Assembly: GCF_030815405.1 (NCBI RefSeq)
Contig: NZ_JAUSWX010000001.1
Span: 434,001 to 498,000, forward strand
Source: Agromyces albus
Lineage (GTDB): Bacteria; Actinomycetota; Actinomycetes; Actinomycetales; Microbacteriaceae
Length of the DNA stretch: 64,000 nt
Direction: 5' to 3'
Shown: piece after piece, positions 50,539 through 59,378 of the stretch
Position numbering within the stretch: the stretch's first letter is position 1
How the letters are laid out: the number at the start of each line of letters is the position of its first letter
Position numbers and translations under genes: made by a program
Notes under the pieces: generated by a model
What the model saw: only the letters and a program-made list of their open reading frames with translations
Databases searched by the model: none
What the model was told of the DNA's origin: nothing

Positions 50539-50992
50539 CGGGAGCGGCCGGTTCCTCGGCGCCGACGCGCTTGGACCGACTGATGCGCAACGCGGCATAC
50601 ACCGCGATGAGCAGCACGGCGAGCGCGTTCGCGCCGTGGATCAGGCCGAGGTAGGGCATGTCGCTGATCGAGTACCCGAGCGTGATCTGCAGTGCGATCA
50701 CACCGAAGAGGATCGCCGCCCACATGCGAGCACCGCGCACCTTCACGAAGAACGACACGACCAGCAGCAGGAACGCCGCGAGCGGAATGACCGTCCCGCC
50801 GACCATGGCGTGGATCGGGAACCCGAGCACGCCGATGAAGTCGGCTTGGCGGCTCTCGATGAGGGCCTTGTCGACCACACCGCCGTCTTGTACGTAACCC
50901 GACATCCCGCCGAAGCCGAACGCGATCGAGGCAGCCTGCACGACCACACCTCCCGCGACGATCCAGGCGAGCACTGCATAGACCTTGCGCAT
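50522..50992 (-). CDS. DUF6220-like four-helix membrane protein
   Basis: This 156-residue protein has four hydrophobic helices and histidines in GFPIHAMVGGTVIPL and YLGLIHGANALAVLL, placed as haem ligands might be. It resembles the DUF6220 family of actinobacterial membrane proteins. ATG 50992 has GGAGGGAACATC upstream. Its overlap with the multicopper oxidase gene suggests that the two work together, perhaps in electron transfer. Haem binding is speculative. Confidence 0.7.
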   Translation of the reverse strand: MRKVYAVLAWIVAGGVVVQAASIAFGFGGMSGYVQDGGVVDKALIESRQADFIGVLGFPIHAMVGGTVIPLAAFLLLVVSFFVKVRGARMWAAILFGVIALQITLGYSISDMPYLGLIHGANALAVLLIAVYAALRISRSKRVGAEEPAAPDVVKA

Positions 50993-51167
50993 GATGTTCC
51001 CTCCATCGGTGCGGGCGCCGGGTCGAGGCATCCGCTCGTCCCTTACCTTCCTCGGCTGGAAATCCGGCCGGAACGAGGCTGGCCTCGCAGTGCATGGAGG
51101 CAAGCCGCCATGGCCGGGTAGGGAAGACCCCCTGCCGGGAATCCCACAACAGGCGGATGATTGGACC

Positions 51168-53210
51168 GTGCTCCGGAGATGGGGATGGCTCGCGACGCTG
51201 GCTCCGATCGGAGTGGCCTCGCTCATCTACGTCGTGATCATTCGCGGCTTCGTCGCCCCAGACGATCACGGCCTCGGCTGGCCGTTGCTCGGAGTGCTGC
51301 CGACGTTCGTGTTCGGCATGTGGCTGCTCACGGCGTCGACATCGCGATCGGCCGTGTTCATCGCCACGGCGTCCACGGCGATGGCAGTCAGCTCGGCATA
51401 CGAGACCCTCGTGCAGGAGAACATCACGCTCATCCAGCAGCCGTGGTTCCCGCTGTTCAACGTGGTCGGGCTCACAGCGGATGCGGTCGCGACTGCCGGG
51501 TTCCTGGCCATGTTCGCCACCTATCCCACCGGCGTGACTGAACGACGGTGGCAGCGGATCGCCGTCGCCTTCGTCTGGGTACCCGTGCTGGTGGGCCCCC
51601 TGACACTGCTCACGACGCCTCACGTCGTGATGTCGCCGTACATCGGCATCAGTGGCGACGCGATTCCGAACTCGTTCGTCGTGCCGTGGCTCGACTGGGC
51701 CGCTCCGGCGGTCCACTACGTCGTCTACCAGCCGTGGCCGAGCGTCGCGGTCGGGCTCGGCGTGCTCGTCTCGCGGGCGCTGTTCGGCGATGCCGAGGTC
51801 CGCGCACGCACGCGGGTCATGACCTGGGTCATCACCGCCGCCCTGGGGAGCTTCGTGCTGTATACCTTCACGCCGCCGAACGTGATCGTCGCGGTCGCCG
51901 TCTTCGCTTCGCTGATGGCGATACCCCTCGCGGCCATCCATGGCATTCTGCGCTACGGCGCGTTCGACATCGCACCGGGTGACCGTGGGCGCCTGGTCGC
52001 TCGCTCATCGAACCTGCTCATCACGGTTCTGTACGGCATCGGCGTCGCGACGCCGGGCGTGCTGCTCGCCGAGACCCTGACGGTCATCGGTGCCGTCTTG
52101 CTCACCACGCTGCTCGCCATCTGCCTGCTGCCGCTGCGCGGGTGGCTGCAGCGATGGATCCATCGCAAGGTCTTCGGCGACCGGGACCGCCACCTGACGA
52201 TGCTCAGCGAGCTGGGCGCCCAGTTGGATCGGGCCGTGGAGCCTCGCGACCTGCTCAACCGGCTCGCCGAGGCCGTGCGCGACGGTCTCGACGCTTCGTG
52301 GGTGCGCATCAGGCTGGCGGGCCCAGACGGCACGCTCGCCGAATCCCCTGCGGGCGGTGCCGGGGAGGCGATCGGGGACCCGGTCGACTCGTGCGATCTG
52401 GTACATGCAGACGAGACGCTCGGCCGCATCGAGCTCGGTCCGCGCCGTCGCGGTGAGTACACCGAGGCCGAGCGGAACCTGCTCCGTACGGTGGCGGGCC
52501 AGGCCGCGGCATCCGTCGCCAACGTGCGCCTCACGGCCCAGCTCGCTGAGCAGCTCGACGAGCTGACCGCCTCGCGCGAGCGGCTCGTCGCTGCGCAGGA
52601 CGGCGAGCGCAAGCGCCTGGAGCGGGACCTGCACGACGGCATCCAGCAGAACATCGTGGCGCAGATCGCCGGTCTCCGCCTCGCCCGCAACCGCCTCCAG
52701 CGGGGCGAGCTCGCGGCCGATGAGCTCGTCGAGCTGCAGGACCAGGCCCGCGAGACGCTCACCGACCTGCGGGAGCTCGCTCACGGCATCCACCCGCCGG
52801 TGCTGAGCGACAACGGACTGGTGGCCGCGGTCGAGTCGAGCGTGGCGAGGTTCCCGATTCCGCTGACCATCGAAGCGGATGACGGTGTGCGCGCCGAGCG
52901 ATTCCCCGCTGACGTGGAGACGACGGCGTACTACGTGGTGCGGGAGGCGCTCGCGAACACGGCGAAGCATGCAAATGCGACGCGCGCCTCGGTGGGGCTC
53001 GAGCGAAGCAACGGCCACTTGCGGATCGCGATCAGCGACGACGGGGGCGGCGTCGGCACGCTCGTGCCCGCTTCGCGCGGTGGTTTGGCGAACATCCGCG
53101 ACCGGGTGGCGGCGCTGCGGGGTACGGTGAGCGTCTCGGGCAACGACCCGTCGGGTACGACCGTGCTCGTCGACCTCCCCGTCGAGCGAGAGGCGGATCA
53201 CGTTGAGTGA
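51168..53210 (+). CDS. NarL-class sensor histidine kinase with membrane and GAF domains
   Basis: This 680-residue kinase has about eight N-terminal membrane helices (10-320), a GAF-like domain (about 350-470), the HisKA_3 phosphoacceptor segment QDGERKRLERDLHDGIQQNI (histidine in DLHDG), and an HATPase domain (YYVVREALANTAKHANAT, ISDDGGGVG, GLANIRDRV). GTG 51168 lies 6 nt after GATGAT and begins just before the first helix. The stop overlaps the response regulator start. It is divergent from the DUF6220/oxidase operon, which may be its target. Confidence 0.87.
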   Translation: MLRRWGWLATLAPIGVASLIYVVIIRGFVAPDDHGLGWPLLGVLPTFVFGMWLLTASTSRSAVFIATASTAMAVSSAYETLVQENITLIQQPWFPLFNVVGLTADAVATAGFLAMFATYPTGVTERRWQRIAVAFVWVPVLVGPLTLLTTPHVVMSPYIGISGDAIPNSFVVPWLDWAAPAVHYVVYQPWPSVAVGLGVLVSRALFGDAEVRARTRVMTWVITAALGSFVLYTFTPPNVIVAVAVFASLMAIPLAAIHGILRYGAFDIAPGDRGRLVARSSNLLITVLYGIGVATPGVLLAETLTVIGAVLLTTLLAICLLPLRGWLQRWIHRKVFGDRDRHLTMLSELGAQLDRAVEPRDLLNRLAEAVRDGLDASWVRIRLAGPDGTLAESPAGGAGEAIGDPVDSCDLVHADETLGRIELGPRRRGEYTEAERNLLRTVAGQAAASVANVRLTAQLAEQLDELTASRERLVAAQDGERKRLERDLHDGIQQNIVAQIAGLRLARNRLQRGELAADELVELQDQARETLTDLRELAHGIHPPVLSDNGLVAAVESSVARFPIPLTIEADDGVRAERFPADVETTAYYVVREALANTAKHANATRASVGLERSNGHLRIAISDDGGGVGTLVPASRGGLANIRDRVAALRGTVSVSGNDPSGTTVLVDLPVEREADHVE

Positions 53211-53880
53211 CCAGGGCATGCTGCGGGTCGTGATCGCCGAGGACAACTACCTGGTGCGCGAGGGCGTGCGACGTCTCCTCGAGGACTCCGGCGAGATCGA
53301 TGTGGTCGCGGGCACCGGCAACGCGACCGAGTTGCTCGACGCGGTGCGGCGGTTCTCCCCGGATGCGGTGCTCACCGACATCCGGATGCCGCCCGGCCAT
53401 CACATGGAGGGCATCGAGGCGGCCCGTTCCATCCGTGCTTCGCATCCCGACACGGGCGTGGTCGTGTTCTCGCAGCACGCCGACGAGAGCTACGCGCTCG
53501 CGCTCTTCGCCGACGGCTCGGCGGGTCTCGGCTACCTGCTGAAGGACCGCATCGGCGACCTCGAAGACCTCGTGCACGCACTTCGCGAGGTGCGCGCCGG
53601 GGGCTCCGTCATCGACCCGCAGATCGTCGACACGCTCGTGCGCCGCCGGAGCGCGGCCGCGGCAAGCCCGCTCGCTGCCCTGTCGCCACGTGAGCTCGAC
53701 GTGCTGCGCGAGATGGCGCAGGGCCGCACGAACGCGGGCATCGAGCAGTCGCTCTTCCTCTCGTCATCCACCGTCGAGAAGCATGTGAACGCCATCTTCA
53801 CCAAGCTCCGCCTCCCCGAGACGGGCGTGCACCGCCGCGTCGCCGCCGTGCTCGCCTTCCTGCAGACCGACGGCGGATGA
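53203..53880 (+). CDS. NarL/FixJ-type response regulator
   Basis: This 225-residue protein has a receiver domain (LRVVIAEDNYLVREGVRRLL, AVLTDIRMPPGHHMEG with the phosphoacceptor aspartate, YLLKDRIGD) and a LuxR-type helix-turn-helix (LSPRELDVLREMAQGRTNAG, LSSSTVEKHVNAIFTKLRL). TTG 53203 overlaps the kinase; ATG 53218 is an alternative that would drop five residues. The last 20 bp (53857-53876) recur exactly at 55150-55169. Confidence 0.88.
   Translation: MSDQGMLRVVIAEDNYLVREGVRRLLEDSGEIDVVAGTGNATELLDAVRRFSPDAVLTDIRMPPGHHMEGIEAARSIRASHPDTGVVVFSQHADESYALALFADGSAGLGYLLKDRIGDLEDLVHALREVRAGGSVIDPQIVDTLVRRRSAAAASPLAALSPRELDVLREMAQGRTNAGIEQSLFLSSSTVEKHVNAIFTKLRLPETGVHRRVAAVLAFLQTDGG
53857..53876 (+). 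repeat. Left copy of an exact 20-bp direct repeat (end of the regulator gene)
   Basis: TTCCTGCAGACCGACGGCGG encodes the C-terminal FLQTDGG of the response regulator. An identical copy at 55150-55169 is also followed at once by an in-frame stop. Confidence 0.8.
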
Positions 53881-53989
53881 CGCGACGACCTGAACGATCG
53901 GCTGGTCCGCGCAGGCCGCCCACGTGCTCTCCACGGCGCGTCGCGCTTCTCGTCGCCGCAGCGTCTGGCGCGAACGCTATGTTCGTCCC

Positions 53990-55081
53990 GTGCGTACGAA
54001 CGCCGCCGTCGCGACGGCCTTGCTGATCCTGCTCGCCCTTGCCGGATGCTCCGCCGTCGCGGCCCCGACGCCGACGCCCACAGCGACGCCGACGCCGACC
54101 CCCGTGGCATCCGGCCCACTCACCTGTGACGACCTCGTGCCCGCGGGTCTGGTCGCCGCCACTCTCGAGGGAGCCGATGGGGTGCAGGTCGAGCCGGTCG
54201 CCGCGGTGAAAATCGATGATGCGTTCGAGAGCATCCTGCTCGAGGGCGCCGGTGGCCTCGCCTGCTCCTGGCGCGTGGGCAATGGCATGCCGGAGTACAA
54301 CGCTCCCAGCGACTGGGCCTACCTGCGCGTGGACGTGCTGCCCGGCGCCGCGGCCCAGTGGCAACCGTTCGAGAGCGAAGGGCGCCCGTCCACGGATACC
54401 CGCCAGGTCGCCGGTATCGAGGCATCCGTTTCGGGCGGCGACCCCGGTTGGGCGATCTCAGCGCCCGTCGGCGACACCTGGGTGCACGCGACCATCAGCG
54501 CCGCAGGACTCACCGGCAGTGGCAGTCGTTTCGGCGGGTTGGCGGGCGGCGGCATGATGGATCGGCTGGTGGAGGTCGCCGCCTCCGCGTTCACGGTGAT
54601 CGAGCAGGCGGATGCCGCACAACTCGTCTGGCCCGCCACGGAACTGCGGCAGAGCGACCCGGTCTGCGATGGCGGACTTGACGAGCAGGGGATCGTCGCT
54701 GCCCTGCAACTGCCGGAGGAGTCGACCGTGGAGTACGTGACCGTGGAGCCGGACGCAGCCGGCCCGAGTTCCTTCGAGGAGGCCGTGAACGGTGCCGCCC
54801 GCACATTCGCCTGCGGTCTCGAGGTCGATGGGATGGCGTGGATCCGTATCTCGACGGCGCGCGGCTTCGCACCGCTGTTCGACCGGCTGCTCACACCCGA
54901 CGCAGATACGGCATTCACGCCGCTCGCACTCGCCGACGCCCCGGCCGATGCGCAGGCGGTCACCGACTCCGAGAACAGTCGCGCGTCGACGGTGTACCTG
55001 GCGATCGGAGACTCGCTGTACAAGATCAAGGGCACTGGCGCCCCTGAGGTCGCCCAGGCGATCGTCGCCCAGACGGACTGA
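53990..55081 (+). CDS. Secreted lipoprotein of unknown function
   Basis: This 363-residue protein has a signal peptide and lipobox LALAGC (about residue 21), then a TPTPTATPTPTP linker and a region of beta-type sequence with two repeats of a similar module (each with paired cysteines, starting LTCDDLVPAGLV and PVCDGGLDEQGI). GTG 53990 follows TATGTT (53978-53983) by 6 nt. I recognise no function. It lies between two copies of a 20-bp repeat, which suggests that it may have been inserted next to the regulator gene. Confidence 0.72.
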   Translation: MRTNAAVATALLILLALAGCSAVAAPTPTPTATPTPTPVASGPLTCDDLVPAGLVAATLEGADGVQVEPVAAVKIDDAFESILLEGAGGLACSWRVGNGMPEYNAPSDWAYLRVDVLPGAAAQWQPFESEGRPSTDTRQVAGIEASVSGGDPGWAISAPVGDTWVHATISAAGLTGSGSRFGGLAGGGMMDRLVEVAASAFTVIEQADAAQLVWPATELRQSDPVCDGGLDEQGIVAALQLPEESTVEYVTVEPDAAGPSSFEEAVNGAARTFACGLEVDGMAWIRISTARGFAPLFDRLLTPDADTAFTPLALADAPADAQAVTDSENSRASTVYLAIGDSLYKIKGTGAPEVAQAIVAQTD

Positions 55082-55149
55082 TCGACCCCGCCGCATCTCG
55101 AAGGGCCGCAGATTTGTGAGTCCAGAGACCTACCCGTCATCCGCGACCG

Positions 55150-55169
55150 TTCCTGCAGACCGACGGCGG
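55150..55169 (+). repeat. Right copy of the 20-bp direct repeat
   Basis: It is identical to 53857-53876. The frame read as in the regulator gives FLQTDGG followed by TAG. It lies between the lipoprotein gene and the convergent sigma factor gene. Confidence 0.8.
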
Positions 55170-55175
55170 GTAGTC

Positions 55176-56429
55176 CTACCGCGACTGCCCCCGCCGACCC
55201 TCGAGGTATTCGCGCACCGCGGCGTCATCCGTCAGTTCGATCGCTCGTTCGTAGGCGACGGATGCCTCGGCAACGCGCCCGGCGCGGGCGAGCAGGTCTG
55301 CGCGGGTCGCCCACCACGGCTGGAAGTGGTCGCCGCCGGCTGGCAGGGCGGCGAGGCCCGCGTGCGCGTCATCCGTGCGCCCGATTACGGCCGCGAGCGC
55401 GACCTGCGATCCGAGGCTCGGCGCGACGGCGACGAGCGCCGTGTACAACTGGCGCAGCGCATCCCAGTCGATGGCGCCGGTGCGCCGTCGGTCGAGGTGC
55501 ACGGCTTGGATCGCGGCTTCCAGCTCGAATCGCCCCGGTGCGCGTCGGCCGGATGTCGCGGCCCGGCGCAGGTACGTCTCGCCCTCGTCGATCAGCTGCG
55601 CGTCCCACGACGCGGGGTCCTGCTCCTCGAGCGGCAGGTATGGGCCGGGGCGACGGCGCGCGAGCGACAGGGTCACGAGCGCGGCGAGCGCCCACCCCTC
55701 CGGCTCGCGCTCGAGCAGCGAGGCGAGCGTGACCGCGAGGTACTTCGCCTCGCCGGCGAGGGAGCTCGCATCGTCGCGCCACGTGATGGCGGCGCATCCG
55801 TACACCGCCTCGAGCACTGCTGGCAGTCGCTCGGGCATCGCGCGCCGATCGGTGATGACAAACGGGACGCGGGCCCGGGCGATGCGCCGCTTCGCCCGCA
55901 CCAGCCGCTGCGCCATCGTGGGAGCAGGCACGGCGTATGCCGCAGCGATCTGCGCGGCGTCGAAACCGAGCACGGCCTGCAGCATGAGCGGGGTGCGCGC
56001 GGCCGGGTCGATGGCCGGGTGCGCGCATGTGAAGAGCAGTTCGAGCCGTCGGTCGGGGATGCGCAGCGGGTCGAGCCCGTCGAGGGGGTCGCTCGCGGCA
56101 TCCGTCCCCACGAGCGGCACGTTCGTGCGGACCGCCGACGACTTCCACACGTCGCGTTGCCGGTTGCGTGCCACGGTGATCAGCCAGCCGTCCGGATTCG
56201 TGGGGACGCCCGTGTAAGGCCACCGCTCGAGTGCCGTGATGAAGGCGTCGGCGAGCGCGTCCTCGGCCAGTGCGAGGTCGCCCGTGCCGACGGCGAGCAC
56301 GGCGACGAGTCGTCCGTAGGAGGTTCGGGCCGCGTGCTCCGCGGCCGCACGGGCATCCGTGACGGATGCCGCGGCGTCGGATGCCCGGCTGCCGCCGGCG
56401 CCGCCGGTGCTCAGCCGCTCGGCGTCCAC
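55176..56429 (-). CDS. ECF sigma factor with long C-terminal extension (ECF42 type)
   Basis: This 417-residue protein has sigma region 2 (LVAVLAVGTGDLALAEDALADAF, then GWLITVARNRQRDVWK) and region 4 (LMLQAVLGFDAAQIAAAYAV, MAQRLVRAKRRI). It is followed by a ~200-residue helical/TPR-like extension (ELEAAIQAVHL, YTALVAVAPS). This is the arrangement of ECF42 sigma factors, which direct RNA polymerase to DGPF-protein genes and need the extension. GTG 56429 overlaps the DGPF gene by 19 nt. No anti-sigma factor is adjacent, as expected for the group. Confidence 0.85.
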   Translation of the reverse strand: MDAERLSTGGAGGSRASDAAASVTDARAAAEHAARTSYGRLVAVLAVGTGDLALAEDALADAFITALERWPYTGVPTNPDGWLITVARNRQRDVWKSSAVRTNVPLVGTDAASDPLDGLDPLRIPDRRLELLFTCAHPAIDPAARTPLMLQAVLGFDAAQIAAAYAVPAPTMAQRLVRAKRRIARARVPFVITDRRAMPERLPAVLEAVYGCAAITWRDDASSLAGEAKYLAVTLASLLEREPEGWALAALVTLSLARRRPGPYLPLEEQDPASWDAQLIDEGETYLRRAATSGRRAPGRFELEAAIQAVHLDRRRTGAIDWDALRQLYTALVAVAPSLGSQVALAAVIGRTDDAHAGLAALPAGGDHFQPWWATRADLLARAGRVAEASVAYERAIELTDDAAVREYLEGRRGQSR

Positions 56430-56791
56430 ACGCCGTCCACGGTGTGGGTCGCGCCCGGGCGGATCTCGACCGTGCCGCCCCACTCGAGTGCGGGTGCCTG
56501 CGATGCCCACTCGAGCGCCGCGTCGAGGTCGGGCACGTCGATGACGATCGTGCCGCCGAGCTGCTCCTTCGTGTCGGCGAACGGGCCGTCCTGCACCTGC
56601 ACCGCACCGTCGACCCGGCGAACCGTGGTCGCGACATCCGATGGCTGCAGCACCTCCGCGGCGATGAGCACGCCCGCCGCGTGCAGGGTGGCGGCGTAGC
56701 TCGCCATGCGTTGCATGCCCTCGGCGATGACGTCGTCGCCGATCGTCTCGGGCGATTCCTCGGCGTAGTGCAGCAGCAGCGTGTAGCGCAT
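56411..56791 (-). CDS. YCII-related DGPF-motif protein
   Basis: This 126-residue protein has the motif VQDGPFADTKEQLGG (about residues 68-82) that defines the DGPF group of YCII-like proteins. Such genes accompany ECF42 sigma factors. The fold is ferredoxin-like; catalysis is unproven. It precedes and overlaps the sigma gene, and a dihydrofolate-reductase-like gene lies 18 nt upstream in the same orientation, so the three are probably one operon. Confidence 0.88.
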   Translation of the reverse strand: MRYTLLLHYAEESPETIGDDVIAEGMQRMASYAATLHAAGVLIAAEVLQPSDVATTVRRVDGAVQVQDGPFADTKEQLGGTIVIDVPDLDAALEWASQAPALEWGGTVEIRPGATHTVDGVWTPSG

Positions 56792-56809
56792 CGTGACCCC
56801 CGTGCCGGT

Positions 56810-57388
56810 TCAGCGAACAGCGTACTGCGCGATGAGGACGCCCGTCGTGGTGGTCACGCTGCGGCGCAGCTCGAGGTCGACGTGAGCGTCGCCGAACAGG
56901 GTCGTGCCCGTTCCGAGGATGAGCGGATGCACCAGCAGCACGAGTTCGTCGACGAGGCCCGCGGCGAAGAGCGTGCGTGCCAGTTCGCCGCTGCCAAGTA
57001 CTGTGACGGGGCCCTCGAGGTCTTGCTTGAGCGCCGCGACGGTCTCGGCGGCGTCACCGGCCAGCAGGGTCGAGTTGGGGTAGCCGAGTTCCGTGCCGCC
57101 GTCGCGCGAGACGACATACTTCGGCGACGCCACGAGCGCGTCGGTGAACGGGTTCGGCACAGGGGTCGTGGTCCAGAAGCCGAGCAGGTCGTCGTAGGTG
57201 CGGTGCCCGAACAGCATCGCGCCGCTCTCGGACATGCCCTCGCCGGCGAACCGCATCGCGACCTCGTCTTGATACGGCAGCGCCCAGCCTCCGTGGGTGA
57301 AGCCGCCGCGAGTGTCCTCGTCAGGCCGTCCGGGCGCCTGCATGACGCCGTCGAGCGTCACGCTCTCGAACACGGTGATGGTGGCCAT
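56810..57388 (-). CDS. Dihydrofolate reductase/RibD C-terminal family protein
   Basis: This 192-residue protein has the RibD_C fold: ITVFESVTLDGVMQAPG at the N-terminus, GAMLFGHRTYDDLLGFW, VVSRDG, VLGSGELARTL and LVLLVHPLILGTGTTLF. Members reduce small substrates with NADPH; this subgroup is common in actinobacteria next to DGPF genes. ATG 57388 has GGAG upstream. It is first in the likely operon with the DGPF protein and the sigma factor. Confidence 0.85.
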   Translation of the reverse strand: MATITVFESVTLDGVMQAPGRPDEDTRGGFTHGGWALPYQDEVAMRFAGEGMSESGAMLFGHRTYDDLLGFWTTTPVPNPFTDALVASPKYVVSRDGGTELGYPNSTLLAGDAAETVAALKQDLEGPVTVLGSGELARTLFAAGLVDELVLLVHPLILGTGTTLFGDAHVDLELRRSVTTTTGVLIAQYAVR

Positions 57389-57471
57389 GATGTGCTCCGA
57401 TCTCGGCCGCCGAACGCGGCCCGTCATCGGATGAACGAGTGACGGGCACGCCGATCGACACCTTCGCGAAG

Positions 57472-58365
57472 CTACGCTTCGGGGATCGTGAGCGCGAAGG
57501 TCTCGGTCGTGATGTCGGCGGGGTTCGGTCCGCCGCGCACACCGGTGTCGAGCCGGTCGATCGCCTCGAGCTCTGCCGAAGCGAGCTCGAAGTCGAACAC
57601 GTCGAAGTTCTCGGCGATGCGCTCGGCTCGCACCGACTTCGGAATGGCCGAGCGGCCCTGCTGCAGGTGCCAACGCAGCATCACCTGAGCAGGTGTCTTG
57701 CGGTGGTTCACGGCGATACCGCCGATCACGTCATCGTCGAGCGTGCCGTTGCCCTCGCCGCGGTAGAACGTGATGCCGCCGATCGGCGACCACGCTTGCG
57801 TCAGGATGCCGTTCGCCTCGTTCGCCGCCCTGACCTCGGGCTGCGAGAAGTACGGATGCACCTCCACCTGGTTCACGGCCGGCACCACCGAGGTCTGCTC
57901 GAGCAGCGACGCGAGGTGGTCGGGCATGAAGTTGCTCACGCCGATCGCACGCACTCGCCCGTCGGCGAGCAGGGTCTCGAGCGCTCGGTACGCGTGCACG
58001 GTCGCATCGAATCGCTTCGGCATGGGCTGGTGCAGGATGAACAGGTCGAGCACGTCGATTCCGAGCTTGCGCGTGCTCTTCTCGAAGGCGTGCAGCGTCT
58101 CGTCGTAGCCGTAGTCGCTGATCCACACCTTCGACTCGATGAAGACCTCCGACGGGTCGATGCCCGAACGCCGAATACCCTCGCCGACCTCGCGTTCGTT
58201 CAGGTACGCGGCAGCCGTGTCGATGTGGCGATATCCGGTGCGGAGAGCGGATGCCACGGCCTCGACGGTCTCGTCGGGCGGCGTCTGGAACACGCCGAAG
58301 CCCAGCGCGGGCATCGTGATTTGGTTGTTCAGGGCGAGTGAGCTCAGGGTCGCTGTTTCCGTCAT
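57472..58365 (-). CDS. Aldo/keto reductase
   Basis: This 297-residue TIM-barrel oxidoreductase carries the catalytic tetrad: aspartate and tyrosine in HIDTAAAYLNE, lysine in IESKVWISDYGY and histidine in LFILHQPMP. NADPH-binding segments SPIGGI and AIPKSVRAERIAEN follow. It resembles 2,5-diketo-gluconate reductase-like enzymes. ATG 58365 follows the minus-strand -10 TAGCTT (58378-58373) by 7 nt. The substrate is unknown. Confidence 0.88.
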   Translation of the reverse strand: MTETATLSSLALNNQITMPALGFGVFQTPPDETVEAVASALRTGYRHIDTAAAYLNEREVGEGIRRSGIDPSEVFIESKVWISDYGYDETLHAFEKSTRKLGIDVLDLFILHQPMPKRFDATVHAYRALETLLADGRVRAIGVSNFMPDHLASLLEQTSVVPAVNQVEVHPYFSQPEVRAANEANGILTQAWSPIGGITFYRGEGNGTLDDDVIGGIAVNHRKTPAQVMLRWHLQQGRSAIPKSVRAERIAENFDVFDFELASAELEAIDRLDTGVRGGPNPADITTETFALTIPEA

Positions 58366-58544
58366 CTGTTCGAAGCTACGCGCTTTCGTGGAGACGAGGG
58401 AGGAACTGTCAGTACCTGTTATCCCCACGGCGGCAGACGGCGAAGTGGCTCGAAGTGCTACGTCGGGGGTATCGCCGTCGGGACCTGTTCGCGTAGATTC
58501 ACGCTGGCGCTACCCCCGGCGCCGAGCGACGACGAGGAGACACC

Positions 58545-59267
58545 GTGACCTACCCACTGCACCCCGCCGATCCGACCCAAGACCCCGCCGAGCCGTTCCG
58601 AAACCTCGACCCCGCGCCCACAACGGGCTCGCAATCGACGGTCGAGCTGCAACCCGAGACGTGGGACGACGTCGTCGACTCTCGCCCGCTCACGACCGAT
58701 GAGGTCATCGAACGCCAGCGGGAGCAGTTCGGCGGCGTGAAGGTCGGCTCGGCATTCTTCGGCTGGCTCACCGCCACCGGCACCGCGACCATCCTCACCG
58801 GGATGCTCGCCGCCACCGGCGCCGCACTCGGGCTCGGCGTCGTGGTGCAGGACCCGGGGGCGGCAGCCGACGCCCCGGTCGATGTCGAGACGGTCGGCTG
58901 GGTCGGCGCCGGCGCGCTGCTCGTGATCCTGCTCCTCGCCTACTACTGCGGAGGCTACGTCGCCGGACGCATGGCCCGCTTCAACGGCGCCAGGCAGGGC
59001 CTCGCCGTCTGGGTGTGGGCGCTCGTGATCGCGATCGTGGTGGCGCTCGTGAGCGTCGTGGTGAGCAGCCAGTACGACATCCTCGGCCAGTTGAACGTGT
59101 TCCCCCGCATCCCGGTCTCCGAGGGCGTGCTGACGATCGCGGGCATCATCACCGCGGTCGTCGTCGCCGTCGCGAGCCTCGGTGGAGCCGTCCTCGGCGG
59201 CGTCGTCGGGGTCAGGTATCACCGCCGCGTCGATCGCGCCGGGCACGAGGAGTGGAGCGCCGTCTGA
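58545..59267 (+). CDS. Membrane protein of unknown function
   Basis: This 240-residue protein has an acidic cytosolic N-terminus (1-65) and four hydrophobic helices, with YYCGGYVAGRMARFNGARQG between the second and third. This pattern occurs in many actinobacterial membrane proteins without known function. GTG 58545 has GAGGAG upstream. It is a single gene between the aldo/keto reductase and a SnoaL-like gene. Confidence 0.72.
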   Translation: MTYPLHPADPTQDPAEPFRNLDPAPTTGSQSTVELQPETWDDVVDSRPLTTDEVIERQREQFGGVKVGSAFFGWLTATGTATILTGMLAATGAALGLGVVVQDPGAAADAPVDVETVGWVGAGALLVILLLAYYCGGYVAGRMARFNGARQGLAVWVWALVIAIVVALVSVVVSSQYDILGQLNVFPRIPVSEGVLTIAGIITAVVVAVASLGGAVLGGVVGVRYHRRVDRAGHEEWSAV

Positions 59268-59378
59268 CGATGCTCGGCGGGTCGGCCGTCGCGGCCCTTG
59301 ACGGATGCCGGTGGCAGCACGAGGCTGAACGCATCCGGATCCGCTGAGGCGCGGGACACCGCGCGGGAGGGCAGGCTC

